Shown: positions 1 through 9,067 of the stretch, in pieces | Layout: every line of letters starts with the position of its first letter | Position numbering within the stretch: the first letter of the stretch is position 1 | From: Aridibacter famidurans | GTDB lineage: Bacteria; Acidobacteriota; Blastocatellia; Pyrinomonadales; Pyrinomonadaceae | Assembly: GCA_024103495.1 (NCBI GenBank) | Contig: JAGFIQ010000149.1 | Span: 1-64,000, forward strand | Direction: 5' to 3' | DNA length: 64,000 bases | Notes under the pieces: model-generated | What the model saw: the letters and a program-made list of their open reading frames with translations, nothing else | Databases searched by the model: none | Told to the model about the DNA's origin: nothing | Program-made: the position numbers and the translations under genes

Positions 1-475
1 CGATCGCACACAACCTGCAAAGATACACTCTCGCCGTGACCGGCTAAGCAAAGATCTGTCCTCTTTTTTTCTCCGTGGCAAAACCACGAAAATCGTCGTT
101 CGGAGGCGTGCTTTTGGGACAGCCCCCGAAGAAGATCGGCCTGAAGAGTCGGCAAGCTGAACAAACCTGATCCATTCTTCGACTGCTGCCGTCATCTGGA
201 TCACGCTTTCGGGGGCTGGCGCGATGGATAGATCGTGGCGGGTGTTTGGGAGGATCCTCAGCGTCGGTCCCACTGTTACCAGGAGAAGAAGTACCGATTC
301 TCAAGAAGCCTGGAATACCAGCATTCGAACACGACCGGTTATATCGCTCAGGTCGAATTTCTTGTGTTTCTGAGGTTTAGGCAGTAAGTTCGCACAAATG
401 AAAAAATCCGCTGGGATTTAGGTCGCATAAAGGAAGCAAATAGAAAAGCCCAACGAATAACCGACCAGGCAGAAG
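1..475. other. Intergenic, no supported gene
   Basis: No convincing gene is visible here. An open frame on the minus strand (304 to 44) has a low-complexity, Arg/Pro/Ser-rich composition and no family resemblance. Around 200-245 there is a segment (a CGCTTTCGGGGGC core followed by GCGATGGAT and a GATCGTGG motif) that recurs near 2410-2455 and, more diverged, near 24490-24530, so part of this stretch is a dispersed repeat. A small hairpin (CGTGG and CCACG arms around CAAAA) lies at about 74-88 without a following T tract. Confidence 0.5.
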
Positions 476-1318
476 ATGTTGAACACAAGATGTGAGAAAA
501 CAGGAAACTCGTTTCTGGTAGTGTCGTTTGTATTGTCGATCCTTCTCGTGGTTATCCTCGGATGCTCCGGAGTAACCGATCTCATTGAAACCTCACAACC
601 CGATTCCAGTCCAAATCAAGCTGATGCGAATTCCTCGCCGGAAATGAATTCCGGGAACGGGATCGCAACGGTCGCCAAGTCGTCACCCTGCTTTCACAAG
701 TACTACCCGATCGATACAAAGACCGTTAGAAAATACGGGATCTTCAACGAACAGCAGGTGAGGGATAAGGAGTTCGGTGAACCTTCTTCGACATACGAGC
801 TCAGCCAGGACTACGACGGCGGAAAGACGTTTACGGATCTGAGCAAGTTCTCGACCGGGTTAACGCTTACGGTCCGTTGGGAATGTACGGCAGACGGATT
901 GAACAACAATCAGTTCGTAGGAGATCTTCAGCAGCAGGAAAATCCGCTGGATTTCAAACCGCTGAAAAGCGAGGGCGTATTTTTTCCAACCGAAGAATGG
1001 ACCGTGGGTAAGGAGTGGAAATATGAACTTACGGCTCTCATGGCAGAGAAGGGAACGGCGGATTCTGAAGGAACAGAAACCAATGTCGTGTCGACCGTCA
1101 AGGTGCTGGCGATCGACGAAGAGATCGAGGTGCCCGGCGGGACATTTTATGCCGCAAAGCTTGATATAAATACGAAGTTCAAGCTTGCATTTCCAAACGG
1201 ACGGACGACAAACGCTGACCTTAAAAGCACAGCCTGGTATTCACCGGAAGTCGGTCTTGTAATGATCTCCCAGGAAGGATTCGCGAAGCAGACGAGCGTT
1301 TATCTGGGTAATGAGTAA
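476..1318 (+). CDS. Putative lipoprotein, unknown function
   Basis: A 280-residue protein with a hydrophobic N-terminal segment (about residues 13-29) ending in a lipobox-like VILGC with Cys30, so it is probably a lipid-anchored envelope protein. A Ser/Asn/Pro-rich linker (about 35-60) follows, then a globular part of about 210 residues. The C-terminal half contains phrases such as EVPGGTFYAAKLD and AWYSPEVGLVM, which resemble the beta-rich DUF3108-like or lipid-carrier-type proteins of many Proteobacteria and Acidobacteria. That resemblance is from memory and weak. The Shine-Dalgarno sequence is poor (AGGCAGAAG directly before ATG). It is not obviously in an operon: the next gene starts 62 bases on with its own weak ribosome-binding site. 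Confidence 0.75.
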   Translation: MLNTRCEKTGNSFLVVSFVLSILLVVILGCSGVTDLIETSQPDSSPNQADANSSPEMNSGNGIATVAKSSPCFHKYYPIDTKTVRKYGIFNEQQVRDKEFGEPSSTYELSQDYDGGKTFTDLSKFSTGLTLTVRWECTADGLNNNQFVGDLQQQENPLDFKPLKSEGVFFPTEEWTVGKEWKYELTALMAEKGTADSEGTETNVVSTVKVLAIDEEIEVPGGTFYAAKLDINTKFKLAFPNGRTTNADLKSTAWYSPEVGLVMISQEGFAKQTSVYLGNE

Positions 1319-1380
1319 AACGCTTCTGATTAAATGGGTGCCCGCGGGATCCTGACTGCACAGAGAGATAGAATTAAAAA

Positions 1381-2160
1381 ATGGAATTGAAGACAGGCAT
1401 CGGAGCCGTCGCCAGTGCCGATATCGCCGTTCCCGAGCACGAGCGGGAGCTCGGTTTCTATTCGCGTGTACTCACAACCGGAGGAGATCCGCTTTGGCGT
1501 GAGGATCTTATGAACAACCTGGGTATGCCGGTCATCGGCCTGGGCGAACGTATCCCGGAGTATGAGAAATTTCCGCTCCAATGGATGCCGCACATACAGG
1601 TCGCCGACGTAGAGGCCAGCGCCGCGAGCGCGCTCGAGATGGGCGGGAGCGAGCTTATGCACGGCAAAGACGACGATGGAAACAGCCAGTGGGCGGTCCT
1701 TCTTGATCCGAACGGAGCGGCGTTCGGTATCGTCCCGGTCGTTCCTGCGGATCAGATTCCCCCAGCTGAAGGCGATGCCTCCGGCGGTGCGGGGTGCATC
1801 GCCTGGCTCGACCTGACGGTCCCTGACGCCTCGGCAACCCGAGACTTCTATCGAAAGGTCGTCGGCTGGACGGTGGAGGACGTCGATATGGAGGACGGAG
1901 GCGAGCGCTACGATGACTACAATATGTTAGGCGGCGATGGAAACCCGGCGGCCGGGATCTGTCACGCGCGCGGCGTGAACGTGGGGCTTCCCCCTGTCTG
2001 GATGATCTACCTTCCGGTCGGTGACCTCGCCGAGAGTCTCCGGTTCGTGCAAGAGGAAGGCGGTAAGGTCATCAAGGCGACGCGCGGGGCGGATGGGGAG
2101 TACGCGTATGCGGCTGTCGAGGATCCGGTCGGCGCGTGCCTGGCGCTGGCGGCCGGTTAG
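1381..2160 (+). CDS. Double-domain VOC (glyoxalase/bleomycin-resistance) protein
   Basis: A 259-residue cytoplasmic protein made of two vicinal-oxygen-chelate modules, roughly residues 5-120 and 135-258. Each has the beta-alpha-beta-beta-beta pattern; the second opens with WLDLTVPDASATRDFY and a VVGW turn, and both end with the DPxGA signature (LDPNGAAFGIV, EDPVGACLALA). This is the layout of the glyoxalase-like proteins often called CFP32 or 27-kDa antigen, which bind a metal or small ligand between paired modules. The substrate cannot be told from sequence. There is no signal peptide. A repeat-rich gap follows the gene. Confidence 0.85.
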   Translation: MELKTGIGAVASADIAVPEHERELGFYSRVLTTGGDPLWREDLMNNLGMPVIGLGERIPEYEKFPLQWMPHIQVADVEASAASALEMGGSELMHGKDDDGNSQWAVLLDPNGAAFGIVPVVPADQIPPAEGDASGGAGCIAWLDLTVPDASATRDFYRKVVGWTVEDVDMEDGGERYDDYNMLGGDGNPAAGICHARGVNVGLPPVWMIYLPVGDLAESLRFVQEEGGKVIKATRGADGEYAYAAVEDPVGACLALAAG

Positions 2161-2195
2161 AGAAGGGCGTGCTTCATCGTCCAATGTTCGAGGAT

Positions 2196-2465
2196 CAGGT
2201 TGTCCTTTGATCCCCCTGTTGAAACGGGGGCCAACTGATGGAGACGAAGCCCGCGAAATGCACCGCGCTCCGAAAGGAGCGCAATGTCTGTAGAAGCGGC
2301 CGACACAACAATATCGCGGCCCCTTTAGGAGCCGGAGAAGTTCAGCCTCGCTGGCTGAACGCGTTCGCATTCTTCCGGATCCATTCCTGGACCGCCGGTG
2401 CGGTTTGGAGCACGCTTTCGGGGGCAAGAGCGATGGATCGATCGTGGTGGGTGAGCTAGCCTCGA
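2196..2465. repeat. Intergenic stem-loop repeats (families A and B)
   Basis: This gap contains the family A hairpin (CCCCC...GGGGG followed by CCAACTGA, about 2211-2237), a family B hairpin (GCTCC GAAA GGAGC followed by GCAATGTCTGTAGAAGC, about 2267-2298), then a degenerate GCCCCTTTAGGAGC and a CGCTTTCGGGGGC segment (about 2410-2440) shared with position 205. The same modules recur in most other gaps of the window. Confidence 0.7.
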
Positions 2466-2532
2466 TCTTTGGTCCAGACTTAAAGTTGCAGGAATGCCCA
2501 GAACAATTAGATCTGGAACCTGCCGAAAACTC

Positions 2533-3525
2533 TCAGCCTTCGACTTCTACTACCACCCTGTCCCTTACCTCCCGGCCTTCGACCGCCTGATGAGCGCCAG
2601 CGATCTCTTCAAGCCCGAAACGGGCGCCGATGACGGGGCCGCTCCAGCCGTCAGCGAGTGCGTTGTTGATCGCGCGCGCTCCCGAGCCTTTTGCCTCACT
2701 CTCAAAGTCGTCGCTTCCAAGGAAATATACAGACACATTCTTGAAGACAAGCGGCCAGAACGGGACTTTCGGTTCGGGGACGCCGGAAGCGAAGGTCGCA
2801 ATCGAGCCTCCCTGACGAAGCAGTTTTTCGTCTGCTTCAATGTTTGTATGAAATGCCACCTCAACGATGTGGTCGACGCCTTCAGGACATAGCTCTCGGA
2901 CCGCGACAGACAGGTCTTCGCGGCTCATCGACCCTGTATCGAACACTTCATCAGCTCCGGCCAACTCTGCCTTTTCGACGTCGTCGTCCGAGCGGACGGT
3001 CGCGATCACAGTCGCTCCCAGGCTGTGCGCCAGCGCCACCGCGCACTGACCGACCGCCCCCGCTCCGCCCTGGACCAGGATCCTTCTTCCTTTTGGGTCA
3101 CCGGCGACCGTGACCGCCCGGTATGCCGTAAGCCCGGGAATGCCGAGACACGCTCCGACTTCGAAAGAGACGCCGGCGGGAAGTTTCACGGCCTGGTCCG
3201 AAGGCACGACGCAAAACTCCGCCGCGGTTCCAAAAGGTCTGTAGGACTGGGCTCCGTAACACCAGACCCGTTCTCCGATCCTCGTCTCCTCAACGCCCTG
3301 GCCTACCGAGTCGATAACGCCCGCTCCGTCGCTGTGGGGAATGATCCTCGGAAACGCCATCCCGACTCCGAAGGTATCCTGGCGTTTCTTCACGTCACCG
3401 GGATTGATTCCCGACGAGACTATCCGGATCCTGACTTCGCCTTCGCCTGGATCAGTGTCAGGGATCTCTCCGACCTTCAACACTTCACCGGGTGGGCCCG
3501 TCTGTTCGTACCAGGCAGCTTTCAT
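2533..3525 (-). CDS. NAD(P)H:quinone reductase-like MDR oxidoreductase
   Basis: A 330-residue medium-chain dehydrogenase/reductase without the structural zinc cysteines, as expected for the quinone oxidoreductase (QOR/zeta-crystallin) branch. The GroES-like N-terminal domain spans about 1-125 (GINPGDVKKRQ and PHSDGAGVI are typical). The Rossmann domain begins near residue 147 with the NADPH-binding GGAGAVGQ at 153-160. These enzymes reduce quinones or activated double bonds in the cytosol with NADPH; the actual substrate is unknown. The start is the first ATG, with a weak ribosome-binding site. Stem-loop repeats lie both upstream and downstream, so it is probably a single-gene transcript. Confidence 0.9.
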   Translation of the reverse strand: MKAAWYEQTGPPGEVLKVGEIPDTDPGEGEVRIRIVSSGINPGDVKKRQDTFGVGMAFPRIIPHSDGAGVIDSVGQGVEETRIGERVWCYGAQSYRPFGTAAEFCVVPSDQAVKLPAGVSFEVGACLGIPGLTAYRAVTVAGDPKGRRILVQGGAGAVGQCAVALAHSLGATVIATVRSDDDVEKAELAGADEVFDTGSMSREDLSVAVRELCPEGVDHIVEVAFHTNIEADEKLLRQGGSIATFASGVPEPKVPFWPLVFKNVSVYFLGSDDFESEAKGSGARAINNALADGWSGPVIGARFGLEEIAGAHQAVEGREVRDRVVVEVEG

Positions 3526-3689
3526 GACCGATATCGTAGCAGAGTTGATTCAGAAGGCAGGAGGTTATTGTCGCGGAAGCTGCCCGAATTGTTGCGGCAG
3601 TTCGATCCAACTCGGCTCCGACAAACTTTTCAAGAACCCAGGGCCACCATCGCGGTCGCCGTTTCCGCTGGGCAAAAACCGCAAGTGTG

Positions 3690-3905
3690 TTTCTTGACCT
3701 GCAGATCTTCCGGCTCCGTAGGAGCCAAATGTCAATAGCACGGCTTCGCCAAAGAAAAACCCAGCCCCATCGGGGCTGAATGTCGCATTTGTGAATTGCT
3801 CCAATACGAGGCTTTGGTCCCTACAAGAGCCGGCTGAAGCCGGCGGGTTGATTTATCGGCCCTTTCGAACCCGCCGCTGAAGCGAGGGGCAACTGATCAT
3901 TGTGC
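3690..3905. repeat. Intergenic stem-loop repeats (families B and A)
   Basis: Family B hairpin GGCTCCGTAGGAGCC (about 3710-3725), a CAGCCCCATCGGGGCTGAATG module (about 3765-3785), and the family A pair GCCGGCTGAAGCCGGC with CCGCTGAAGCGAGGGGCAACTGA (about 3832-3897). The order matches the composite repeats near 24.6-25.2 and 32.1 kb. Confidence 0.7.
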
Positions 3906-3963
3906 AATCTCCGCCCATGCAGACTCGCTGTAGACGCACTAGTTGCTGGCGCAATTTCTCGCA

Positions 3964-3995
3964 CAAAGAAAGAGGCCGCCTTTTCAGACAGCCTC
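3964..3995 (-). terminator. Rho-independent terminator of the DUF2911 gene
   Basis: Read on the minus strand, GAGGCTGTCTGAAAAGGCGGCCTC forms a stem of about ten pairs (two G-T) with a GAAA-type loop and is followed by TTTCTTTG. It lies about 50 bases past the stop of the DUF2911 gene. Confidence 0.7.
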
Positions 3996-4044
3996 ATTTC
4001 ATGTTCTTGACTACAACCAGGATCAAAGGCAGAGCGCTCCTGCC

Positions 4045-4644
4045 CTAATCTGCTTTCTTCGTTTCGACCTTGAAGGCCGCAACGCCCATCGCATTGTCCC
4101 ACGCGATGCCCAGTACGCCGCCGCTATCCGTGACGTCCATGAAGACGATCGTGAACTGATCGATGGAGTTCTGCAATGTCTCGACATTCATCGGCACCCG
4201 GATCACGTCCTTTGAGCTGTCATAATTGTAAGAACCCCAGATCCCGTCGCCCTGTTCGCGTCCCGAGTTCTTTGCCGCGTGATTCGAGAAGATCAGCGTC
4301 CAGCCGGATTGACCCAGCTCGGCGAACATGCTGTATTCCCCGGCGGGGAGTTTCTTGTCGCCGAACATCAGGTCGACCTCGGTGTTTATCCGCGTCGACT
4401 TGTTCGCGCCGAGCCGCCAGACAGGAGCTCCCGCGTACAATTTCTTTCCGTAATCCTCAGCCGCGGTGAATACCCCGCGGCGGCCCCGAAGGATCGGACG
4501 TCCGTAATCGACGACGATCCATTTGCCGCCGATCTGCGTCGACGCCTCCCCACGAGGCGACGCGGGCCGCTCGCCCTGAGCAAAAACGGCGCCTGCGCCG
4601 AGAACGAAGACCATCAGGATCAGTACTAGTTTGTTTATGCGCAT
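4045..4644 (-). CDS. DUF2911 domain exported protein
   Basis: A 199-residue protein with a clear signal peptide (residues 1-22, ending VFAQG). The rest matches the DUF2911 pattern: a polar start (RPASPRGEAS), WIVVDYGRPILRGR, VWRLGANKSTRI, LPAGEYSMFAEL, WTLIFSN and a C-terminal FTIVFMDV beta strand. DUF2911 proteins are exported beta-rich proteins of unknown role, common in Bacteroidetes and Acidobacteria. A good Shine-Dalgarno (AAGGGGGAAAAG) precedes ATG at 4644, and a hairpin terminator follows. The gene is transcribed alone. Confidence 0.88.
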   Translation of the reverse strand: MRINKLVLILMVFVLGAGAVFAQGERPASPRGEASTQIGGKWIVVDYGRPILRGRRGVFTAAEDYGKKLYAGAPVWRLGANKSTRINTEVDLMFGDKKLPAGEYSMFAELGQSGWTLIFSNHAAKNSGREQGDGIWGSYNYDSSKDVIRVPMNVETLQNSIDQFTIVFMDVTDSGGVLGIAWDNAMGVAAFKVETKKAD

Positions 4645-4780
4645 CTTTTCCCCCTTAGATTATTGAGTAAGGACAGTATAGCGATTGGCGCCGGCAATTT
4701 CACGAACCGGTTCTGTTTATCCGGAACTGAATCTGCTTGCGGACGAAGTGCGAACTCAACGCTTATATCAAGGATCCACT

Positions 4781-5458
4781 ATGAAACGCTTTATATTCCC
4801 GTTGATACTGCTGGCCTTTTCGTCGTTCGCGGCGGCTCAGGAGGCTAGTCCCTTTAAAGAAGAAAAGAATACCGTGCCGATCGTCAGTTCGTCTCCTGCG
4901 CCGGCCGCAGATAAATCCGATACTCCGAAAGCCGCCCGGTGTTCTGATCAAGGCCAAGAAGATCGCTGCTATGAATTTCCAAACAAGTCTAAGCGCTTCA
5001 AGCGGTACTTGAACCAGGCGTTTGGTCCGACGTCCTACATCGGTCCGGCGGTGGGCTCAACCCTTCAGACCTTCCGCGAGAACCCGCCCGAGTGGGAGAA
5101 GAACGGAAAAGGCTTCGCACGCCGGTTCGCCTCGAACGTGGCGGAGAATGTGATCGAAGAAAGCGTGATCTACGCGGGGTCTGAGATCCTGGAACAGGAT
5201 CCGAAGTATTACAAGAGCGAGAGCAAGAACATAGGAAAGCGGGCCTGGCACGCATTGAAGTCGGGATTCACGGCGAGGAACAGGAGCGGCAAAACGGTTT
5301 TCGCGCCGCAGAAGGTCGCCGCGCCGTTCGTTTCAAACGTGACTTCTACGACGGTCTGGTACCCGGACAGGTACAGCGCGCAGGACGGACTCCGGCAGGG
5401 AGGATACAGCCTGCTGTTCAGCGCCGGATTCAATCTTCTGAGGGAGTTCGTGTTTTAG
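4781..5458 (+). CDS. Exported conserved hypothetical protein
   Basis: A 225-residue protein. The start is placed at ATG 4781 because a signal peptide begins there (MKRFIFPLILLAF, cleavage near AAAQ, residue 20); the frame is open further upstream without coding character. A Pro/Ala/Ser linker (about 25-50) leads to a conserved-looking core (about 70-225) with FGPTSYIGPAVGS, PPEWEKNGKGFARRF, NVIEESVIYAG and EQDPKYY, ending in an amphipathic stretch and a terminal Phe (REFVF). A terminal Phe with alternating strands is common in outer-membrane proteins, so an envelope location is likely. Similar proteins are recalled as hypothetical proteins of Acidobacteria; no function is known. Confidence 0.8.
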   Translation: MKRFIFPLILLAFSSFAAAQEASPFKEEKNTVPIVSSSPAPAADKSDTPKAARCSDQGQEDRCYEFPNKSKRFKRYLNQAFGPTSYIGPAVGSTLQTFRENPPEWEKNGKGFARRFASNVAENVIEESVIYAGSEILEQDPKYYKSESKNIGKRAWHALKSGFTARNRSGKTVFAPQKVAAPFVSNVTSTTVWYPDRYSAQDGLRQGGYSLLFSAGFNLLREFVF

Positions 5459-6129
5459 GGATTGGACCGGCTGAAGCTCGACAGCGTTCAGTTGCCCCTC
5501 GCTTTAGCGTGGGGTCAACGGGTCTCGCAACGAATCTCGGGCCTTCAGCCCCGGAATAGCCGGCTGAAGCCGGCGAAATGATCTACAGGGCCTCACGGTC
5601 CCCCCGCTGAAGCGGGGGGCAACTGAGAAGAGAGGGATGTCCTACAGACCTTTGATCGATCGGAGGCTACCGGCTCAGTCGGAGCCAGATGTTATTAGCA
5701 AAGGCTTGAAAGAGAAACCCGGCCCAATGGGGGACGAAGGAGATACCAGAAAGCGATACGCGTTACAAGAGAAGAGAACAGGATAAACAGGATCTTCAGG
5801 ATGGCTGGTCAGAATTTGAAGCGTTGCGGTTTACCTTGCAACGTACCGTGTCGGTAGAAGCCATCTTTCCTATCTTGCCTATCCCGTCGTCTTCTTTGTT
5901 ATGCCTGTCGCTAGCGCTCCTGACGGAGCAGACGAGGATCAGCCTGCCAAGCGGAAAATCTCTTCGCACCGTGCCCTTCAGCGCTTCGATCTCCCCGGCT
6001 TCTCTTATCTCTTCAACGATCCAGGAGGGTGACCATTGCGGTCGCCCTTTTCTTATTCATAGTAAGAGTGGTGAGAATTGTGATGCACGTCTGGTATGGT
6101 TACGAGTTTCTCTGAATCGAAATTCAATT
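5459..6129. repeat. Long gap: stem-loop repeats plus a coding-like remnant
   Basis: Family A hairpins occupy about 5490-5635 (CCCCTCGCTTTAGCG, GCCGGCTGAAGCCGGCG, CCCCCGCTGAAGCGGGGGGCAACTGA) and a diverged family B module follows near 5665-5735. Around 5775-5810 lies the GATAAACAGGATCTTCAGGATG type of simple repeat found in many genomes. From about 6060 back to 5925 the minus strand reads as protein-like (PSWIVEEIREAGEIEALKG, then RRDFPLGRLILV) without a start or full domain, so it may be a gene remnant. Confidence 0.55.
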
Positions 6130-6747
6130 TCAAACAACGATCGCCATGCCGATCAACAATACTTCGATCGCCGTCGCACCAATTAGCGAATTCCGTGTAT
6201 TGATCGATCCTGATGATAATGGCACGACGGCCAGCACCACCAAAGCAATGGACGCGATGATTGCCGCACCGATACTCCAGACAAGCAGTTCCGCTATATA
6301 AGCTCCGGTGCTTGCCATCTCATCAGTCGGGATCGAGCTGTTTGGGCTAACCGCTTCGAGAACCAATAGGTGGGCTTTCCAATAGAGCCAAGTGGGAAGT
6401 AAACAGAGAACGCCGGCAGCCACAAAGAACCAGACCGGCGGCGGTGCAGTTTTGGTTGGAATAAAGGTCCGGCGCACCAGAACGACGACAACGACAAGTC
6501 CGCATACTATTGCCACATAAAGGAAACCGGTAGCAGCGAACGACGCACTGGTCATTACTTCCATGACCTGGTCGGTTCCTGCAGATTCATCCGCACTCAT
6601 CGCAACAAACATCTCCGATACGAGCATTGAACTCACGACCACACCGATTATCGGCAAGATGCAGGAGAGAGCTGCGAGCAGACGAATAGGAATCGAGACT
6701 CGTAAACGTGGCTCGGCTTCAGGTGCATTGAACAATGAAACGTCCAT
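6130..6747 (-). CDS. Multi-pass membrane protein, unknown function
   Basis: A 205-residue protein with about five hydrophobic segments: residues 23-48, 72-92, 104-128, 146-170 and a C-terminal stretch ending GMAIVV. The N-terminus (PEAEPRLRVSIPIRLL) is short and charged. A ribosome-binding site AAGGAAAGAG precedes the ATG at 6747. No family was recognised, and neither signature motifs nor a partner gene are evident. It is flanked by non-coding DNA on both sides, so it is probably monocistronic. Confidence 0.75.
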   Translation of the reverse strand: MDVSLFNAPEAEPRLRVSIPIRLLAALSCILPIIGVVVSSMLVSEMFVAMSADESAGTDQVMEVMTSASFAATGFLYVAIVCGLVVVVVLVRRTFIPTKTAPPPVWFFVAAGVLCLLPTWLYWKAHLLVLEAVSPNSSIPTDEMASTGAYIAELLVWSIGAAIIASIALVVLAVVPLSSGSINTRNSLIGATAIEVLLIGMAIVV

Positions 6748-6932
6748 GTGGCTCTTTCCTTAAAGCAAAGATCTGGTTCGGGTGGCTGACCTGACCTGCA
6801 CAATTGGTTCAACTTGAAAATTAGAATCTTCCGCAGTCATAAGGACTGGGATCAGGTATCAACGATCATGCCTCAATTCTCCGCGTCCGAATGAAGGAGG
6901 ACCGCTTGATTCCGAGGTAAGCGGGACTACCT

Positions 6933-7904
6933 TCACCCCAGATCGACCTCGGTTCCGATGGACCTTTCTCTCGCCCTTCGGTAGATCTCGTTTCCCACGG
7001 CAATGTCGAGAGCCGCGTTTCCGACCGACTTGAAGAACGTGATCTCTTCCTCGCTTTCCCGGCCCCCTTTCTTCCCGAGCACGATCTCGCCGATCTCGCA
7101 GTTGATATCGGATTCGACGATCAAGCCGGCGTCGATCGCCTGGATCAGCTCGCCCGCTTCCGTCATCGCTCCCGAAACGGAATCGACGACGATCTTCGAA
7201 CACCTCCCGATCGCTTCGAAACCGACCTCCCGCATTTCCGGCGTGAACGAGCCGATGCCGTTGATGTGCGTTCCGGGCTTGAGCCTGTTTCCTTCGAAAA
7301 CAGGCTCTGCAGATGTGGTTGCGCAGCAGACGATGTCCGAATTCGCGACGGCCTCATCTGCCGAACCCGCCCGCTCGATCGGGAACGCATCCCCGATCTC
7401 CGCTTCGAACCTTTCGAAAGCCGACGGATCGCTGTCGAACGCGTAGACCTTCTCGATCTTACGGACCGAGCAAACCGCGGGAACGATCGTCCTGCTTTGG
7501 GCGCCCAGCCCGATCATCGCCATCGCCGAAGAGTTTTCGCGCGAAAGAAGCTTTGTCGCCAGTCCGACCGAGGCGCCCGTCCTTAGAGCCGTCAGATACG
7601 CGCCTTCGATCACCGCCAAAGGCCGCCCGTCCTTGGGATCGAAGACGGTCACGATGCCGTAGATCGCGGGTTTTCCCTCCGACCGGTTTCCGGGGTAAAC
7701 AGAAACGGTCTTCACCGCCAGCGCTTCCTCGCCGGAAAGACGACCGGGCATCACGAGCGTCACTCCGTCCACCGTCCGCAACGCGATGCGGTCCGGAATA
7801 TTCGCCGTCCCGCCGGACAGCTCGGCATACGCCTTTGCAACGAACGGGATCGCTTCCCCGACCGGGAGCAACCTCTCCACTTCTTCTCTCGAAATTACAA
7901 GCAC
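6933..7904 (-). CDS. Ornithine cyclodeaminase / mu-crystallin family protein
   Basis: A 323-residue NAD(P)-dependent enzyme. Seen: substrate-site AVKTVSVYPGN with Lys65, the Arg-containing LTALRTGA (about 105-111), the Rossmann fingerprint MIGLGAQS (130-137) and the conserved C-terminal FKSVGNAALD. Members either deaminate and cyclise ornithine to proline or act as ketimine reductases, alanine dehydrogenases or siderophore amino-acid enzymes, so the substrate is uncertain. The start used is GTG at 7904; no clear Shine-Dalgarno is visible. The lipoprotein gene upstream in the same direction ends 95 bases before it, so the two may be co-transcribed. Confidence 0.88.
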   Translation of the reverse strand: MLVISREEVERLLPVGEAIPFVAKAYAELSGGTANIPDRIALRTVDGVTLVMPGRLSGEEALAVKTVSVYPGNRSEGKPAIYGIVTVFDPKDGRPLAVIEGAYLTALRTGASVGLATKLLSRENSSAMAMIGLGAQSRTIVPAVCSVRKIEKVYAFDSDPSAFERFEAEIGDAFPIERAGSADEAVANSDIVCCATTSAEPVFEGNRLKPGTHINGIGSFTPEMREVGFEAIGRCSKIVVDSVSGAMTEAGELIQAIDAGLIVESDINCEIGEIVLGKKGGRESEEEITFFKSVGNAALDIAVGNEIYRRARERSIGTEVDLG

Positions 7905-7999
7905 TCTATCTGATCAGGAACCCCTGCCGATCTCGTCTTCCGGGTCGATGACGAGCTCGTGCCTACCCGTGATGAAAGCGCGCCGTTCGGGCGGAGTCG

Positions 8000-8683
8000 C
8001 TATTCCTCCAGTTTTGGGTTCAGGACGATCTTCGAGATGAATGCGTCCGCAGCGTATTCTCTGGCGACTGAGCACTGCGCCGGATTGTCGTATTCGCAGT
8101 CCGGCACCGGCACGTAAGTTCCGGCGGTATCTTTCGTCTTTGAAGCAAAGATGAAATTCAGGCCGGGCGCTTCGGGGCCGTAAGGTCCCCACTCGGGCAG
8201 CTTGCTGAACCTGCCCGTTTCCCCGCGGCCTGGAATGTTGTACATCGACTCAAGCTTCCCGAAGACCTTCTCGGCATCCACGACGGTGGTTCCGACACCA
8301 ACACCGCCCTCGGTCCGAAAGGCCCCGTCGAGAACCACGATGAGGAAGATCTTGCCGTCTTCATCTATCGGATGAGTTGTCGCATCGGGATCATACTCGC
8401 CTTCAAAGGCCTTCAGGATCAGTTTCGTTTTGCCTTCCCTTCTTACCTCGACCACCAGGGGGTTCGGAAAGTCTTCGTTCAATGCGCGGACAAACTCCCA
8501 GTCTTCCGCTGCTTTCCTCGCTTCGCCGATGCTCATTCCGAGCTTGATCGGTCCGGCGGCTTCCGGTGTCAGCAAGTAGCTTTCCTGCTCCTGAACCGCG
8601 CTTCCCGCACCCGTACAGTTTGAGACAGCTACGAGAGCCGCCATCGCCGCAATTGCAGCCCATTCCCGCATTCCGTTTTTCAT
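8000..8683 (-). CDS. Putative lipoprotein with SmpA/BLIP-like modules
   Basis: A 227-residue protein. The start is set at ATG 8683 (AAAGG just upstream) because it yields a lipoprotein signal with Cys23 (VAVSNC); an earlier in-frame start at 8734 would add 17 residues. Two segments share the pattern of SmpA/OmlA/BLIP-fold proteins: PIKLGMSIGEARKAA near 55 and GVGVGTTVVDAEKVFG near 135. That fold usually serves protein-protein binding in the envelope; here it is an inference from pattern only. It sits upstream of the ornithine cyclodeaminase-like gene and is divergent from the exported protein at 9068. Confidence 0.75.
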   Translation of the reverse strand: MKNGMREWAAIAAMAALVAVSNCTGAGSAVQEQESYLLTPEAAGPIKLGMSIGEARKAAEDWEFVRALNEDFPNPLVVEVRREGKTKLILKAFEGEYDPDATTHPIDEDGKIFLIVVLDGAFRTEGGVGVGTTVVDAEKVFGKLESMYNIPGRGETGRFSKLPEWGPYGPEAPGLNFIFASKTKDTAGTYVPVPDCEYDNPAQCSVAREYAADAFISKIVLNPKLEE

Positions 8684-9067
8684 ACCTTTCAGCCTGTTCA
8701 GTTCGACGTCGGTGAATCCCTGATATCCCGGCATTACTTATACAGCAACAGCGCCATTTTCGTCATAGTCCAAAGCAATGTATACCGACGAGGCCAGAAC
8801 GTCGTCGAAGTTGGCCGCTTTGGAGATAGCGCCCCCCCCCCGATAAAACGCGGCCGGATCCCACTTATCCCGTTGAAAACACTGGCTAAACCGCGCCTCA
8901 GATCGAACTTAAAAATCATATTGCTTTGAGTGATTCACCGGTGCTAGACTGCTTCACCCTCACTTTCCAAAGTGACGTACGGGCATACATCCCGGGAACG
9001 TGATTTCGTCGACGGCCCGGACGAACTCGCGAAAGATCACACTGAAAATCCAGGAGCATTAAACAAA
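8684..9067. other. Divergent intergenic region with a C10 run
   Basis: This region separates two divergently read exported-protein genes, so both promoters should lie here, but no clear sigma-70 boxes were identified. A run of ten C residues occurs at about 8832-8841, a sequence type prone to slippage and assembly error. Confidence 0.45.

Noticed and set aside
74-88. Hairpin CGTGG-CAAAA-CCACG considered as a terminator
   Set aside because: No T tract follows the stem on either strand; the T run lies on the wrong side.
44-304. Minus-strand open frame at the window start
   Set aside because: Arg/Pro/Ser-rich, overlaps a dispersed repeat segment, and has no ribosome-binding site or family match.
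5824-6186. Plus-strand open frame of 120 codons
   Set aside because: Overlaps repeat DNA and the end of the membrane-protein gene; the Ser/Leu-rich product looks like translated non-coding sequence.
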